The position numbers and the translations under genes were made by a program. The notes beneath the pieces are model-generated. The model searched no databases. It saw only the letters and a list, made by a program, of their open reading frames with translations, and had not been told where the DNA came from. From Rhodobacteraceae bacterium HLUCCO07 (GTDB lineage Bacteria; Pseudomonadota; Alphaproteobacteria; Rhodobacterales; Rhodobacteraceae), in the NCBI GenBank assembly GCA_001314705.1, contig LJSU01000021.1:1-64000 (forward strand): a stretch of 64,000 nucleotides of DNA, in the 5' to 3' direction. Within the stretch, counting starts at the first letter, position 1, and each line of letters begins with the position of its first letter. This document shows positions 30,527 through 39,620 of the stretch, piece after piece.

Positions 30527-31801
30527 ATGGCAATCGAGAAGACCGATACGCTGATCGTGGGCGGAGGCCAGGCGGGCCTTGCCATGAGCGAGCATCTGGG
30601 GCGCGCGGGCGTGCCGCATATCGTGCTGGAGCGCGACCGGATCGCGGAACGCTGGCGGACCTGCCGCTGGGATTCCCTGGTGGCCAACGGGCCGGCCTGG
30701 CACGATCGGTTCCCGACGCTGGAATTCGACGATATTGATCCCGACGGCTTTGCCTCCAAGGAGCGGATGGCGGCCTATTTCGAGGAATATGCCAGGCTGA
30801 TCGAGGCACCGATCCGCTGCGGGGTCGAGGTCACGCGCGTGACCCGAAACGCGGGCCGCCTCGGCTTTACCGTCGAGACCAGCGCCGGGATGATCGAGGC
30901 CGAGCGGGTGGTGGCCGCCACCGGACCGTTCCAGAAGCCGGTGATCCCGGAGATCCTGCCCGCCGAAGCGAGGGTGACGCAGTTGCATTCGGCCGATTAC
31001 CGCAACCCCGGCCAATTGCCCGAGGGCGCGGTCCTTGTGGTAGGGGCGGGATCGTCCGGCGTGCAGATCGCCGACGAACTGGCCCGCGCCGGGCGCAAGG
31101 TCTACCTGTCGGTCGGGCCGCATGACCGGCCGCCCCGCGCCTATCGCGGGCGTGATTATTGCTGGTGGCTGGGAGTACTGGGCCTGTGGGATCTGGCCAC
31201 TCCGCCGGTTGGGGCCGAACATGTGACCATCGCGGTCAGTGGCGCACATGGCGGGCATACGGTGGATTTTCGCGGCCTTGCGGCGCAGGGCATCACGCTT
31301 GTCGGGCGAACAGAGGGTTATGCGGAAGGCAAGTTGAGCTTTGCGCAGAACCTGGCCGATACGATCGCTCGGGGCGATGCGAATTACCTGTCGGTTCTGG
31401 ATGCGGCGGATGACTATGTGGTGCGCAACGGGCTCGACCTGCCCGAGGAGCCGCAGGCGCGGATGATCGGGCCGGACCCGGATTGCGTAACCCACCCATT
31501 GGCCGAACTGGACCTGAAACAGGCGGGAGTGAGCACGGTGCTTTGGGCGACGGGATTTTCGCTCGATTACGGGTGGTTGCAGGTCGATGCCTTCGACGCG
31601 GATGGCCAGCCCGCGCATCAGCGGGGCGTGTCGAAAGAACCGGGGGTCTATTTCCTCGGCTTGCCGTGGCTGTCGCGGCGCGGATCGTCGTTCATCTGGG
31701 GGGTGTGGCACGATGCGCGTTTCATTGCCGACCAGATCGGGATCCAGCGCAATTACATGGCCTATGAAGGCCCCGAGACACAGGCGGCAAGAACCGCCTG
31801 A
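30527..31801 (+). CDS. Flavin-containing monooxygenase-like FAD/NAD(P)-binding protein
   Basis: LIVGGGQAGLAMSEHL, VVGAGSSGVQIADEL Rossmann motifs. Confidence 0.88.
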   Translation: MAIEKTDTLIVGGGQAGLAMSEHLGRAGVPHIVLERDRIAERWRTCRWDSLVANGPAWHDRFPTLEFDDIDPDGFASKERMAAYFEEYARLIEAPIRCGVEVTRVTRNAGRLGFTVETSAGMIEAERVVAATGPFQKPVIPEILPAEARVTQLHSADYRNPGQLPEGAVLVVGAGSSGVQIADELARAGRKVYLSVGPHDRPPRAYRGRDYCWWLGVLGLWDLATPPVGAEHVTIAVSGAHGGHTVDFRGLAAQGITLVGRTEGYAEGKLSFAQNLADTIARGDANYLSVLDAADDYVVRNGLDLPEEPQARMIGPDPDCVTHPLAELDLKQAGVSTVLWATGFSLDYGWLQVDAFDADGQPAHQRGVSKEPGVYFLGLPWLSRRGSSFIWGVWHDARFIADQIGIQRNYMAYEGPETQAARTA

Positions 31802-31835
31802 GCACGGTGAGCCGAGCGGGAAAGGAGCGAACAGG

Positions 31836-32969
31836 ATGCCAGAAGATCACACACAAGACGCCTTGCACGAACTGGCCGAGAACGTGGCGCAGCCGTTCGA
31901 GCGGGCCCATGCGATGCCGCCTTCGGTATACACCTCGGAGGGGTTCATGCAGGCCGAGATCGAGCAGATATTCGCGCGGGAATGGTATTGCGTGGGGCGC
32001 GCGGACGCGTTGAAGGAACCGGGCGATTACATCACCGCCGAACTGGCCGGGCAGCCGGTGGTGGTGATCCGCGACCGCGCCGGGGACGTGCGGGCGCTGT
32101 CGAACGTGTGCCTGCACCGGATGAGCACGATGCTGGAGGGGCGGGGCCATGCGCGGGCGATCACCTGCCCCTATCACGGCTGGACCTACAACCTCGATGG
32201 CACGCTGCGCGGCGCCCCGGCGATGGGCCTCAACGCGGGGTTCTGCAAGGACGCCTACAGGCTGCCGCAGGTGCGCTGCGAGGAATGGCTGGGCTGGGTG
32301 TTCATCACGCTTGACCCCGATGCCGGGCCAGTGGCCACCCAGCTTGGCGAACTGGGCGAGATGGTCGCGGGCTATGACATGACCAACTACAGCGAGACCT
32401 TCTATGAAGAGCATGTCTGGAACACCAACTGGAAGGTGCTGGCCGAGAATTTCATGGAAAGCTATCACCTGCCGGTCTGTCACGCGGGCACGATCGGGGG
32501 CTTGTCGAAGCTTGACGAGATGGTGTGCCCACCGGGGCGGGCGGCGTTCAATTATCACACGATCCTCAAGGATGACAGTCTGCGCATTGCGATGGCGCAC
32601 CCCAGCAACGACCGGCTGGAGGGGGACATGCGGCGCATGACCTACCTGATCGCGGTCTATCCCAGCCTGATGATCACGCTTACGCCGGGATATTTCTGGT
32701 ATCTCTCGCTGCATCCGGTCACGCCGGGGCAGGTGCATATCCGGTTCGGGGGCGGGATGTCGGACGATTATGCCGGTGACCCGGACGCGCAGCAGAATTT
32801 CGCCGATCTCAAGACCCTGCTCGACGAGGTCAATGTCGAGGATCGGGGCTGCACCGAGAAGGTCTATGCGGGGCTTTCATCCGGCCTTGCAAGCCCGGGC
32901 CACCTGAGCCACCTTGAACGTCCGAATTATGACTTCGCGCAGTATCTTTACGCGAAGCTCGATGCCTGA
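31836..32969 (+). CDS. Rieske aromatic-ring-hydroxylating-type oxygenase alpha subunit
   Basis: CLHRMSTMLEG...CPYHGWTYNLDG Rieske motif; NWKVLAENFMESYHLPVCH. Confidence 0.93.
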   Translation: MPEDHTQDALHELAENVAQPFERAHAMPPSVYTSEGFMQAEIEQIFAREWYCVGRADALKEPGDYITAELAGQPVVVIRDRAGDVRALSNVCLHRMSTMLEGRGHARAITCPYHGWTYNLDGTLRGAPAMGLNAGFCKDAYRLPQVRCEEWLGWVFITLDPDAGPVATQLGELGEMVAGYDMTNYSETFYEEHVWNTNWKVLAENFMESYHLPVCHAGTIGGLSKLDEMVCPPGRAAFNYHTILKDDSLRIAMAHPSNDRLEGDMRRMTYLIAVYPSLMITLTPGYFWYLSLHPVTPGQVHIRFGGGMSDDYAGDPDAQQNFADLKTLLDEVNVEDRGCTEKVYAGLSSGLASPGHLSHLERPNYDFAQYLYAKLDA

Positions 32970-32995
32970 GGGCCGTTCAAGGGGTGATGGATATG

Positions 32996-34168
32996 GGGCA
33001 TGCCACCGGCGCGGCGCTGCGCGAGAGATTCCTTGGCGGGATGAGCCACGCGGCGGCGACGGTCAACGTGGTGACGACCGACGGGCGCGCCGGTCGCGGC
33101 GGTGTGACCGTGTCGGCCATGTCGAGCGTGAGTGCCGACACGCCACGCCCGACGTTGCTTATCTGCATCCATCAGCAAAGCCCGGTGGCGCGGCAGATCA
33201 TCGACAACGGCGTGTTCTGCGTCAATATCCTCAAGGATGACCAAGCTTATATCTCGGACGCCTTCGCAGGGCGCTTCAAGGACCAACTGGCCGACAAGTT
33301 CGATTGCTGCGACTGGGCGCCTATGCGCTCGGGCGCGCCACGGGTGCGCGACCCGCTGGTAGGGTTCGATTGCCACGTGATCTCGTCCGACCGGGTGGGC
33401 ACGCATCACGTCTTCTTCGGCGAGGTCGATGACATCTTCATCGCCGAGGGCGGCTCACCACTGATCTATGCGCGCCGGGCCTATGGGGCGGCGACCCGGA
33501 TCGAAACGCCTGCGACGGTGGCGGCGGGGCAGGAGGCCGAGGGTCGGGTGTTGAGGGTTGGGTGCTTTCACACCTTCGGGCCGGTCCTGCTGCCCGATAT
33601 CATCCGGCGCATGGCCCGGGCCGAAGAGCCAGCGCGCATCGCCCTTATCGAGGGCGACCAGCGCCGGGTGCAGGAGGCGGTGATGGCAGGTGAAGCTGAT
33701 CTGGCGCTGCTTTACGATGCGGGGCTGCCCGAGGGGATCGAGGCGATGGAGCTTGCGCGGCTTGAGCCTTATGTATTGTTGGCCCAGGATCACCCGCTGG
33801 CTGAATTGCCAGAGATCACGCCGCGAGATCTGGCAAAACATGCGATGATCCTTCTGGGGGCGACGCAGGGCGGGGATTATTTCACTTCGATCCTCGAAGA
33901 GGCCGGGGTTCGCCCGCACGTGGCCTATCGCTCGTCGAGTTTCGAGATGGTGCGCGGGCTGGTGGGGCAGGGGCTAGGCTATGCGATCCTGTCCACACGC
34001 CCGGCGGCGACGATGAGTTATGACGGGCATTTGCTGGTCACGCGGCCCTTGCGGGTGGCTGCGCGGCCCAACCGGGTGATGCTGGCCATGCGGCGTGGTG
34101 TTGATCCCGGACCGCAGGCGGCGCGGTTCATCCGCTATTGCCGGGATTATTTCCACCTGGATGAATGA
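32996..34168 (+). CDS. Fusion: N-terminal flavin reductase domain + C-terminal LysR-type substrate-binding (PBP2) domain
   Basis: N-term AATVNVVTTDGRAGRGGVTVSAMSSVSADTPRPTLLICIHQQSPVARQIIDNGVFCVNIL; C-term aligns to LTTR effector domain of 35373-36311. Confidence 0.85.
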   Translation, partial: GHATGAALRERFLGGMSHAAATVNVVTTDGRAGRGGVTVSAMSSVSADTPRPTLLICIHQQSPVARQIIDNGVFCVNILKDDQAYISDAFAGRFKDQLADKFDCCDWAPMRSGAPRVRDPLVGFDCHVISSDRVGTHHVFFGEVDDIFIAEGGSPLIYARRAYGAATRIETPATVAAGQEAEGRVLRVGCFHTFGPVLLPDIIRRMARAEEPARIALIEGDQRRVQEAVMAGEADLALLYDAGLPEGIEAMELARLEPYVLLAQDHPLAELPEITPRDLAKHAMILLGATQGGDYFTSILEEAGVRPHVAYRSSSFEMVRGLVGQGLGYAILSTRPAATMSYDGHLLVTRPLRVAARPNRVMLAMRRGVDPGPQAARFIRYCRDYFHLDE

Positions 34169-34211
34169 AGCGTGGTGGGTTGCGGACCCACTCAGAACAG
34201 GAGACCGAACA

Positions 34212-34628
34212 GTGGCGCATGAGCGTATTCGCACCTTCAATACCAGGGATACATATCCCGAACAGGCACTCGACAATGACCTGTGCCAAGCCGTGGTCAC
34301 GCGCGGCGGGCGTACCGTGTGGATGCGGGGGCAATGCCCCCAGAACCTTGACGATTCGAAAAACATCGACAGCCATGATCCGGGCGAGCAGACCCACAAG
34401 GTGATGCAGAACATCCGCCAACTGCTCGAAGAAGCCGGCGGGCGCATGGAGCATCTGGTCAAGGTGGTCGTCTATATCACAGATGTGCGCCACCGCGAGG
34501 CGGTTTATCGTGTGATGGGCGAGTATATCCGCGGTGTGCATCCGGTCTCGACCGGGCTTGTCGTACAGGCGCTGGCGCGGCCCGAATGGCTGGTCGAGAT
34601 CGACGCCACGGCGGTGATCCCGGATTGA
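34212..34628 (+). CDS. RidA/YjgF/UK114 family protein (GTG start)
   Basis: VWMRGQCPQNLDDSKN..HDPGEQTHKVMQNIRQLLEEAGGRMEHLVKVVVYITDVRHREAVYRVMGEY. Confidence 0.88.
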   Translation: MAHERIRTFNTRDTYPEQALDNDLCQAVVTRGGRTVWMRGQCPQNLDDSKNIDSHDPGEQTHKVMQNIRQLLEEAGGRMEHLVKVVVYITDVRHREAVYRVMGEYIRGVHPVSTGLVVQALARPEWLVEIDATAVIPD

Positions 34629-34638
34629 GAGGGAAGCG

Positions 34639-34698
34639 GCGAGGGGCCAGCCCCTCGCGCTCCCCGGAGTATTTCCGGCAAGATGAAGGAGCGGGGAG
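34639..34698 (+). repeat. Intergenic element: GCGAGGGG-CCAG-CCCCTCGC hairpin followed by CTCCCCGGAGTATTTCCGGCAAGATGAAGGAGCGGGGAG
   Basis: Motif GAGTATTT-N4-CAAGA shared with 59963 and 60032 (minus). Confidence 0.6.
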
Positions 34699-35376
34699 AT
34701 GACATTTTCACTGGTGGCGCGATGCGCCAAGACGGGGATGTTCGGAGTGGCGATCTCGTCTTCATCGCCAGCGGTGGCGGCACGCTGCTCTCATGCGCGG
34801 GCGGGGGCGGGTGCGGTGGCGAGCCAGAACGTGACCGACCCGCGGCTGGGGCCGCTGGTCCTGGACGTGATGGGCCGGGGCATGAGCGCCGGAGAGGCGA
34901 TTGCCGAGGTGCAACGGTCGGGCGGTCATATCGACTATCGGCAGGTTCTGGCGATTGACGGGCAGGGGCGCACAGCGATTCATTCGGGGCCCAATTCGCT
35001 CGGCATATGGACGCAGGCCGAGGGGCGCGACGTGGCGTCGGGGGGTAATCTTCTGGCCAATGAAAGCGTGCCTGCGGCCATCGTGGCGGGGTTCGAGGCA
35101 GCCGACGGCCATCTGGGCGACCGGCTGATCGCGGCGATGCGCGAGGGGTTGGCGGCGGGAGGTGAGGCCGGGCCGGTGCATTCGGCGGGGATAATGATCG
35201 TCGATGACGTGCCATGGCCGGTGGCCGACCTACGCTGTGACTGGATCGACGAGGGCTGCCCGATCGAGGCGGTGGCCCGCGCTTGGGAAGTCTACAAGCC
35301 GCAATTGCGCGACTATGTTACCCGTGCGCTGGATCCCACGCGGGCACCGTCCTACGGGGTGCCGGGGGACGAATGA
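34699..35376 (+). CDS. DUF1028 family protein
   Basis: MTFSLVARCAKTGMFGVAISSSSPAVAARCSHARAGAGAVASQNVTDPRLGP. Confidence 0.9.
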   Translation: MTFSLVARCAKTGMFGVAISSSSPAVAARCSHARAGAGAVASQNVTDPRLGPLVLDVMGRGMSAGEAIAEVQRSGGHIDYRQVLAIDGQGRTAIHSGPNSLGIWTQAEGRDVASGGNLLANESVPAAIVAGFEAADGHLGDRLIAAMREGLAAGGEAGPVHSAGIMIVDDVPWPVADLRCDWIDEGCPIEAVARAWEVYKPQLRDYVTRALDPTRAPSYGVPGDE

Positions 35377-36311
35377 ACCGGTTTTCCCTGCGCCAGTTGG
35401 AGTATTTCGTTGCCGTCGGCCGGGCCGGGTCGATCGCGCGGGCGGCGGAGGCAGTGAACGTCTCGTCGCCCTCGATCTCCTCGGCGATCGCACAACTCGA
35501 AGAGACGCTGGGCCTGCCCCTGTTCGTGCGTCGCCGGGCGCAGGGTTTGTCGCTGACCCAAGCCGGGCGGCAGGTGATGGAACAGGCGTCCCGTGTGTTG
35601 GCCGAGGCCGAGGCACTGAACCGTCTGGCGGGCGAGATCGCGGGTAGCGTGCGCGGACCGTTGGCGGTTGGCTGCCTTTTGACCTTTGCGCAGATTATCG
35701 TGCCGGCGCTTCGCCGCGGTTTCGAGACGCGCTACCCGGAGGTGCGTATCCGGCAATACGAGCGTGACCAGGAAGGGATTTTCGACGGGTTGCGTCGGGC
35801 CGAGCTGGACGTGGCGCTGAGCTATGACATGAACATTCCCGATGATCTGGAGTTCGTGCCGCTCTTGCCCTTGCGCCCCTACGCTGTGATGGCGGCGGAT
35901 CACCCGCTTGCCGGGCAGGCGGAGGTGACGGCAGCGGAGTTGGCCATGCATCCGATGATCCTGCTCGACCTGCCCCATTCTGCGGCCTATTTCCTGTCGT
36001 TTTTCGACGAGACCGGCACGCCGCCCCTGATCGGCGAGCGCACCCGCGACATGGCGGTGATGCGCAGCCTTGTCGCCAACGGGTTCGGCTATGGCATCGT
36101 CAATATCCGCCCGCTGAATGACCTTGCCCCGGACGGGCGGCCGCTCTCGTTCGTGCCGTTGGCCGGGTCGGTGGGTATGATGCATCTGGGGCTGGTGATG
36201 GCCCGGGGAGCTGCGGGTCTGCCGACGATCCTGGCCTTCATCGACCATGCGCGTGGCTATGTCGAGGGCGGCCATGTCCCCGGGATCACCCGGGTGGAGA
36301 CGCCCGCATGA
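35373..36311 (+). CDS. LysR family transcriptional regulator
   Basis: MNRFSLRQLEYFVAVGRAGSIARAAEAVNVSSPSISSAIAQLEETLGLPLFVRR HTH. Confidence 0.94.
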   Translation: MNRFSLRQLEYFVAVGRAGSIARAAEAVNVSSPSISSAIAQLEETLGLPLFVRRRAQGLSLTQAGRQVMEQASRVLAEAEALNRLAGEIAGSVRGPLAVGCLLTFAQIIVPALRRGFETRYPEVRIRQYERDQEGIFDGLRRAELDVALSYDMNIPDDLEFVPLLPLRPYAVMAADHPLAGQAEVTAAELAMHPMILLDLPHSAAYFLSFFDETGTPPLIGERTRDMAVMRSLVANGFGYGIVNIRPLNDLAPDGRPLSFVPLAGSVGMMHLGLVMARGAAGLPTILAFIDHARGYVEGGHVPGITRVETPA

Positions 36312-37441
36312 GCCGCACGCTGGAGCATCTCGAACGGCTGGTGGGCTTTGCCTCGCTCACCGATACGCCGAACGGCGAGATCGTGGACTATGCCGCCACG
36401 GTGCTCGACGCGGCGGGAGCACGGGTGTTCCGGATCGAGGGCGGAGCGGGGAAATCGGGGGTATTGGCCGCGATTGGACCCGAAGGGCCGGGCGGCGTGA
36501 TGCTTTCGGGCCATGTCGATGTGGTGCCGGTGGCAGGACAGGAATGGTCTTCGGACCCGTTCACGCTGCGCCGTGCGGGCGATCGCGTGTTCGGGCGCGG
36601 GACCACCGACATGAAGGGGTTCCTGGCCGCGATGTTGAGCGCGGCGGAACGGGCCGGTGGCTTGGCTCGTCCGCTCAAGCTGTCCTTTTCCTGGGACGAG
36701 GAAATCGGCTGTCGCGGTATCCCGGTGATGCTGGATCGTCTCGACGAGACCGTGGGGCGGCCGGATGCCTGTATCGTGGGTGAGCCGACGGGGATGCAGA
36801 TCGCGTTGGGGCACAAGGGCAAGACATCGCTGCGCGCGGTGGCGCGGGGGCAGGCCGGGCATTCGGCCGAGGCGCCGGATTATGTCAACGCCCTGCACCT
36901 GGGCGCCGAGATGATCGGCGCGTTACGCGCCGAGCAGGATCAGCTTGCCCGATCGGGCGCGCGCGATGATGGGTTCGCCATCCCCTACAGCACGGTTCAC
37001 GCCGGGGTAATGCAGGGAGGGCGCGCGCTCAACATCGTGCCGGACCGGGCCGAGATCGAATTTGAAATCCGCAACCTGGCCGAAGAGACGCCCGGTGGAA
37101 TCATCGCCCGGCTGCAAGCGGCGGCGTGCGAGATTGCCGGGCAGGCGGGGCCGCGGGCCGGGTTGGAGATCGAAGAGATCGGGGCCTATCCCGGTCTTGC
37201 CACCGCGCCGGACAGCTCGGCGGTGGCGCTGGCCCGTGACATCGCTCCCGGGGCGGGGTTGATCAAGGTGTCCTTTGGCACCGAGGCGGGGCATTTCGCG
37301 GCGCGCGGTATAGAAACGGTGGTCTGTGGGCCGGGCGACATGGCGCAAGGGCACAAGCCGGACGAGTTCATCGCGCTTGACCAGTTGGCGCAATGCGACG
37401 CCATGCTGGAATGGTTGCGAAAGAGGCTGGCGGGCTATTGA
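36308..37441 (+). CDS. M20 family deacylase, ArgE/acetylornithine deacetylase-like
   Basis: GHVDVVPVAGQEWSSDPF...GRGTTDMKGFLAAML...EEIGCRGI. Confidence 0.9.
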   Translation: MSRTLEHLERLVGFASLTDTPNGEIVDYAATVLDAAGARVFRIEGGAGKSGVLAAIGPEGPGGVMLSGHVDVVPVAGQEWSSDPFTLRRAGDRVFGRGTTDMKGFLAAMLSAAERAGGLARPLKLSFSWDEEIGCRGIPVMLDRLDETVGRPDACIVGEPTGMQIALGHKGKTSLRAVARGQAGHSAEAPDYVNALHLGAEMIGALRAEQDQLARSGARDDGFAIPYSTVHAGVMQGGRALNIVPDRAEIEFEIRNLAEETPGGIIARLQAAACEIAGQAGPRAGLEIEEIGAYPGLATAPDSSAVALARDIAPGAGLIKVSFGTEAGHFAARGIETVVCGPGDMAQGHKPDEFIALDQLAQCDAMLEWLRKRLAGY

Positions 37442-37462
37442 ACGCCATATCAATGTCGTCCT

Positions 37463-38134
37463 TCAATGGCCATGAAGCGCGAGATAGATGCCGAACCCGC
37501 CGACGAGAACGAGGCTCGATGCCCAGACGACATCGAGGTTGAACCAGGTTCGTGAGAGGAATTTCAGACCAAAATAGAAATAGATCGCAACGGCTATGAT
37601 GCCCCCCGCGATGGTCATGGCGAGGGTGTGCGCAAAAGCCACGAGGAAGGCGGATGCGACATTCTGTTCCATCAGGCCGCGTGCCGCCTCATGCCCGCCA
37701 TCGCCCGGATCAACGCCGCAAATTCCGAGATAAATCGGCACCAGCATGAGCCCCGCGCCATGCGCCATGGCGGCCAGAAAGGACCAAAGCACCAGCCGGG
37801 ATGGATGAACCCGGGCCAGGAATCGCGGGTGCCTGCGATTGATCAGAAGATAGAGGCCCGCAGCGATCACGAGCGCCCCGGCGCCGACGCGGAGTTCTGT
37901 TTCCCAAGCGACCAGCGCGGTCAGCATGGAAAAGGGCAGCAGGATCGCGAGCATCGCCAGAAAATGACCCAAGGCCAAGGCGGCGATGGCCTTTTCCAGC
38001 GCTCGGTGCCGACCTTCCATCAGGCCCGCGGACACGGCGAGCGGCCAACCCATCCCGGGATTGATCCCGTGATAGAAACCGGACAAGATGACGGCCCCCC
38101 AAAGAGCCGTCATCGTGCTTGCCTCGAGGGCCAT
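37463..38134 (-). CDS. Conserved multi-TM membrane protein
   Basis: GFYHGINPGMGWPLAVSAGLMEGRHRALEKAIAALALGHFLAM; start immediately after upstream TGA. Confidence 0.75.
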   Translation of the reverse strand: MALEASTMTALWGAVILSGFYHGINPGMGWPLAVSAGLMEGRHRALEKAIAALALGHFLAMLAILLPFSMLTALVAWETELRVGAGALVIAAGLYLLINRRHPRFLARVHPSRLVLWSFLAAMAHGAGLMLVPIYLGICGVDPGDGGHEAARGLMEQNVASAFLVAFAHTLAMTIAGGIIAVAIYFYFGLKFLSRTWFNLDVVWASSLVLVGGFGIYLALHGH

Positions 38135-39535
38135 TCAGACGTTGGGATAGCAGAAACTGTCGGTCGAGCAGTCTCCGCCCTCCAGCCGGATCTGGTGCGC
38201 CCTGTAGCCTTTGGGAAAATCGACATAGAATTCCTTGTCGAGCGTCAGCCCGCCATTTTCGCCCACATGTGCCATGACCATCTGGCCGCCTTCCTGGTCC
38301 GGATAGAACTGGCTGTCCCATGTCGAATAAAGCGAGTTGGTCCAGTAGACTCGCTTTCCGTCGCGACTGATCTCGACCATCTGCGGGCCGAAGGCGAAAT
38401 CACCGCCGCCAGGGTGCTTGGTGCCGCGCGCGATCCCGCCCAGCTCGACCTTGCCTGCGAGAACCGGGTTCATCGGGTCGGACACGTCATACTGGTGCAT
38501 CTCGCCAAGGCCCCAGCAAGCGACATAGAGATATTTGTCGTCAAGGCTGAGGTCGATATCGGTGATGAGAGGCGGCACGGCCTCGAAACCCTGCAGGAGC
38601 GGTGGCAGGTTCTCGGGCTTTTCCGGGCGCGGGTCGATGGTGATGGTTTTCTTGGACTGCCAGGTGCCGTCCTCGCCGCGCCACCAGGTGAAGACCGCGC
38701 CTTGCAGGTTGGTAGTGTCGACCACCACGCCGCAGAAACCGTGGGATTTCTTGGGATCATGGGCGGGGCGGATTTCCAGCGCCATCTGGTAGTTTTCGCC
38801 GAAATCGATGGTCTGGATGTTCTTGCGGCGACGCAGATCCCAGAAATGTATCGAATGGCCATACTTGTTGGACAGCAAATCCTCAGGTACGATGCCGTTC
38901 TCGTATTGCGGCGGCAGGGCCCACTCGGAACTGACCATGTAATCTTGTGGCAGGTTCCACCAGAAATCATAGTGCTTATCCTGCTTGCCACGGTCCATCT
39001 CATACTGGCCGATGATCTCGAAGGTCTCGCAATCCATGATGAAAATGCCCGGCGGGCCGTCCATGCCATCTTTGCCGCCACCGCCGAGTGTCGAAACATA
39101 AATCCCTTCTGGACCGCAATGGATGGTGTGGGGGCGCGAATACCCGGTCTTTGCGAATACCTCCTCGGGTTCGATGATCTTGTGAATCTTCAGGTCCAGC
39201 GGGTCCTTGGTGTCAATCACGTAGATGCGCGAGGACCGGATTCCAGGAACGATCAGGTAGCGACGCTCCAGAAAGGCGTGGCCCGAAAGCGGCGAGAGCG
39301 CCGAGGAACAGGCGTTCCAGCCGAAATGGTGGAACTCATCGCCCGTGTTGGGCATCAGGAGTTGATGGACGATGGTGCCATAGCTGTCGGATTTCTGGTC
39401 GAGATCTACCACCGCGATGCCGTCGGGTTTCGAGCCGTCCGGGCTGAGCATCACAACGAAGCCGTAGGTTTCCACCGGGGCCTGCATGGCAAGCTGCGCG
39501 GTGGCGTGAAATGTCGGGTCTGGTCTCAAAGTCAT
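38135..39535 (-). CDS. mtoX: Selenium-binding protein SBP56 / methanethiol oxidase family
   Basis: KHPGGGDFAFGPQMVEISRDGKRVYWTNSLYSTWDSQFYP; HHFGWNACSS; SBP56-type motifs. Confidence 0.85.
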   Translation of the reverse strand: MTLRPDPTFHATAQLAMQAPVETYGFVVMLSPDGSKPDGIAVVDLDQKSDSYGTIVHQLLMPNTGDEFHHFGWNACSSALSPLSGHAFLERRYLIVPGIRSSRIYVIDTKDPLDLKIHKIIEPEEVFAKTGYSRPHTIHCGPEGIYVSTLGGGGKDGMDGPPGIFIMDCETFEIIGQYEMDRGKQDKHYDFWWNLPQDYMVSSEWALPPQYENGIVPEDLLSNKYGHSIHFWDLRRRKNIQTIDFGENYQMALEIRPAHDPKKSHGFCGVVVDTTNLQGAVFTWWRGEDGTWQSKKTITIDPRPEKPENLPPLLQGFEAVPPLITDIDLSLDDKYLYVACWGLGEMHQYDVSDPMNPVLAGKVELGGIARGTKHPGGGDFAFGPQMVEISRDGKRVYWTNSLYSTWDSQFYPDQEGGQMVMAHVGENGGLTLDKEFYVDFPKGYRAHQIRLEGGDCSTDSFCYPNV

Positions 39536-39620
39536 GTTTTCCTCACTTGGATAGATGGGCCCGTGACGGGCTGACGTGGTCTTCTTTTCCTTTCTTCTTG
39601 GCGGTATGGCCGGTGCCTCC

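Noticed and set aside
37628-39574. 648-aa plus-strand ORF opposite mtoX and the membrane protein
   Set aside because: Antisense open frame; opposing frames carry recognisable SBP56 motifs and coupled start/stop codons.
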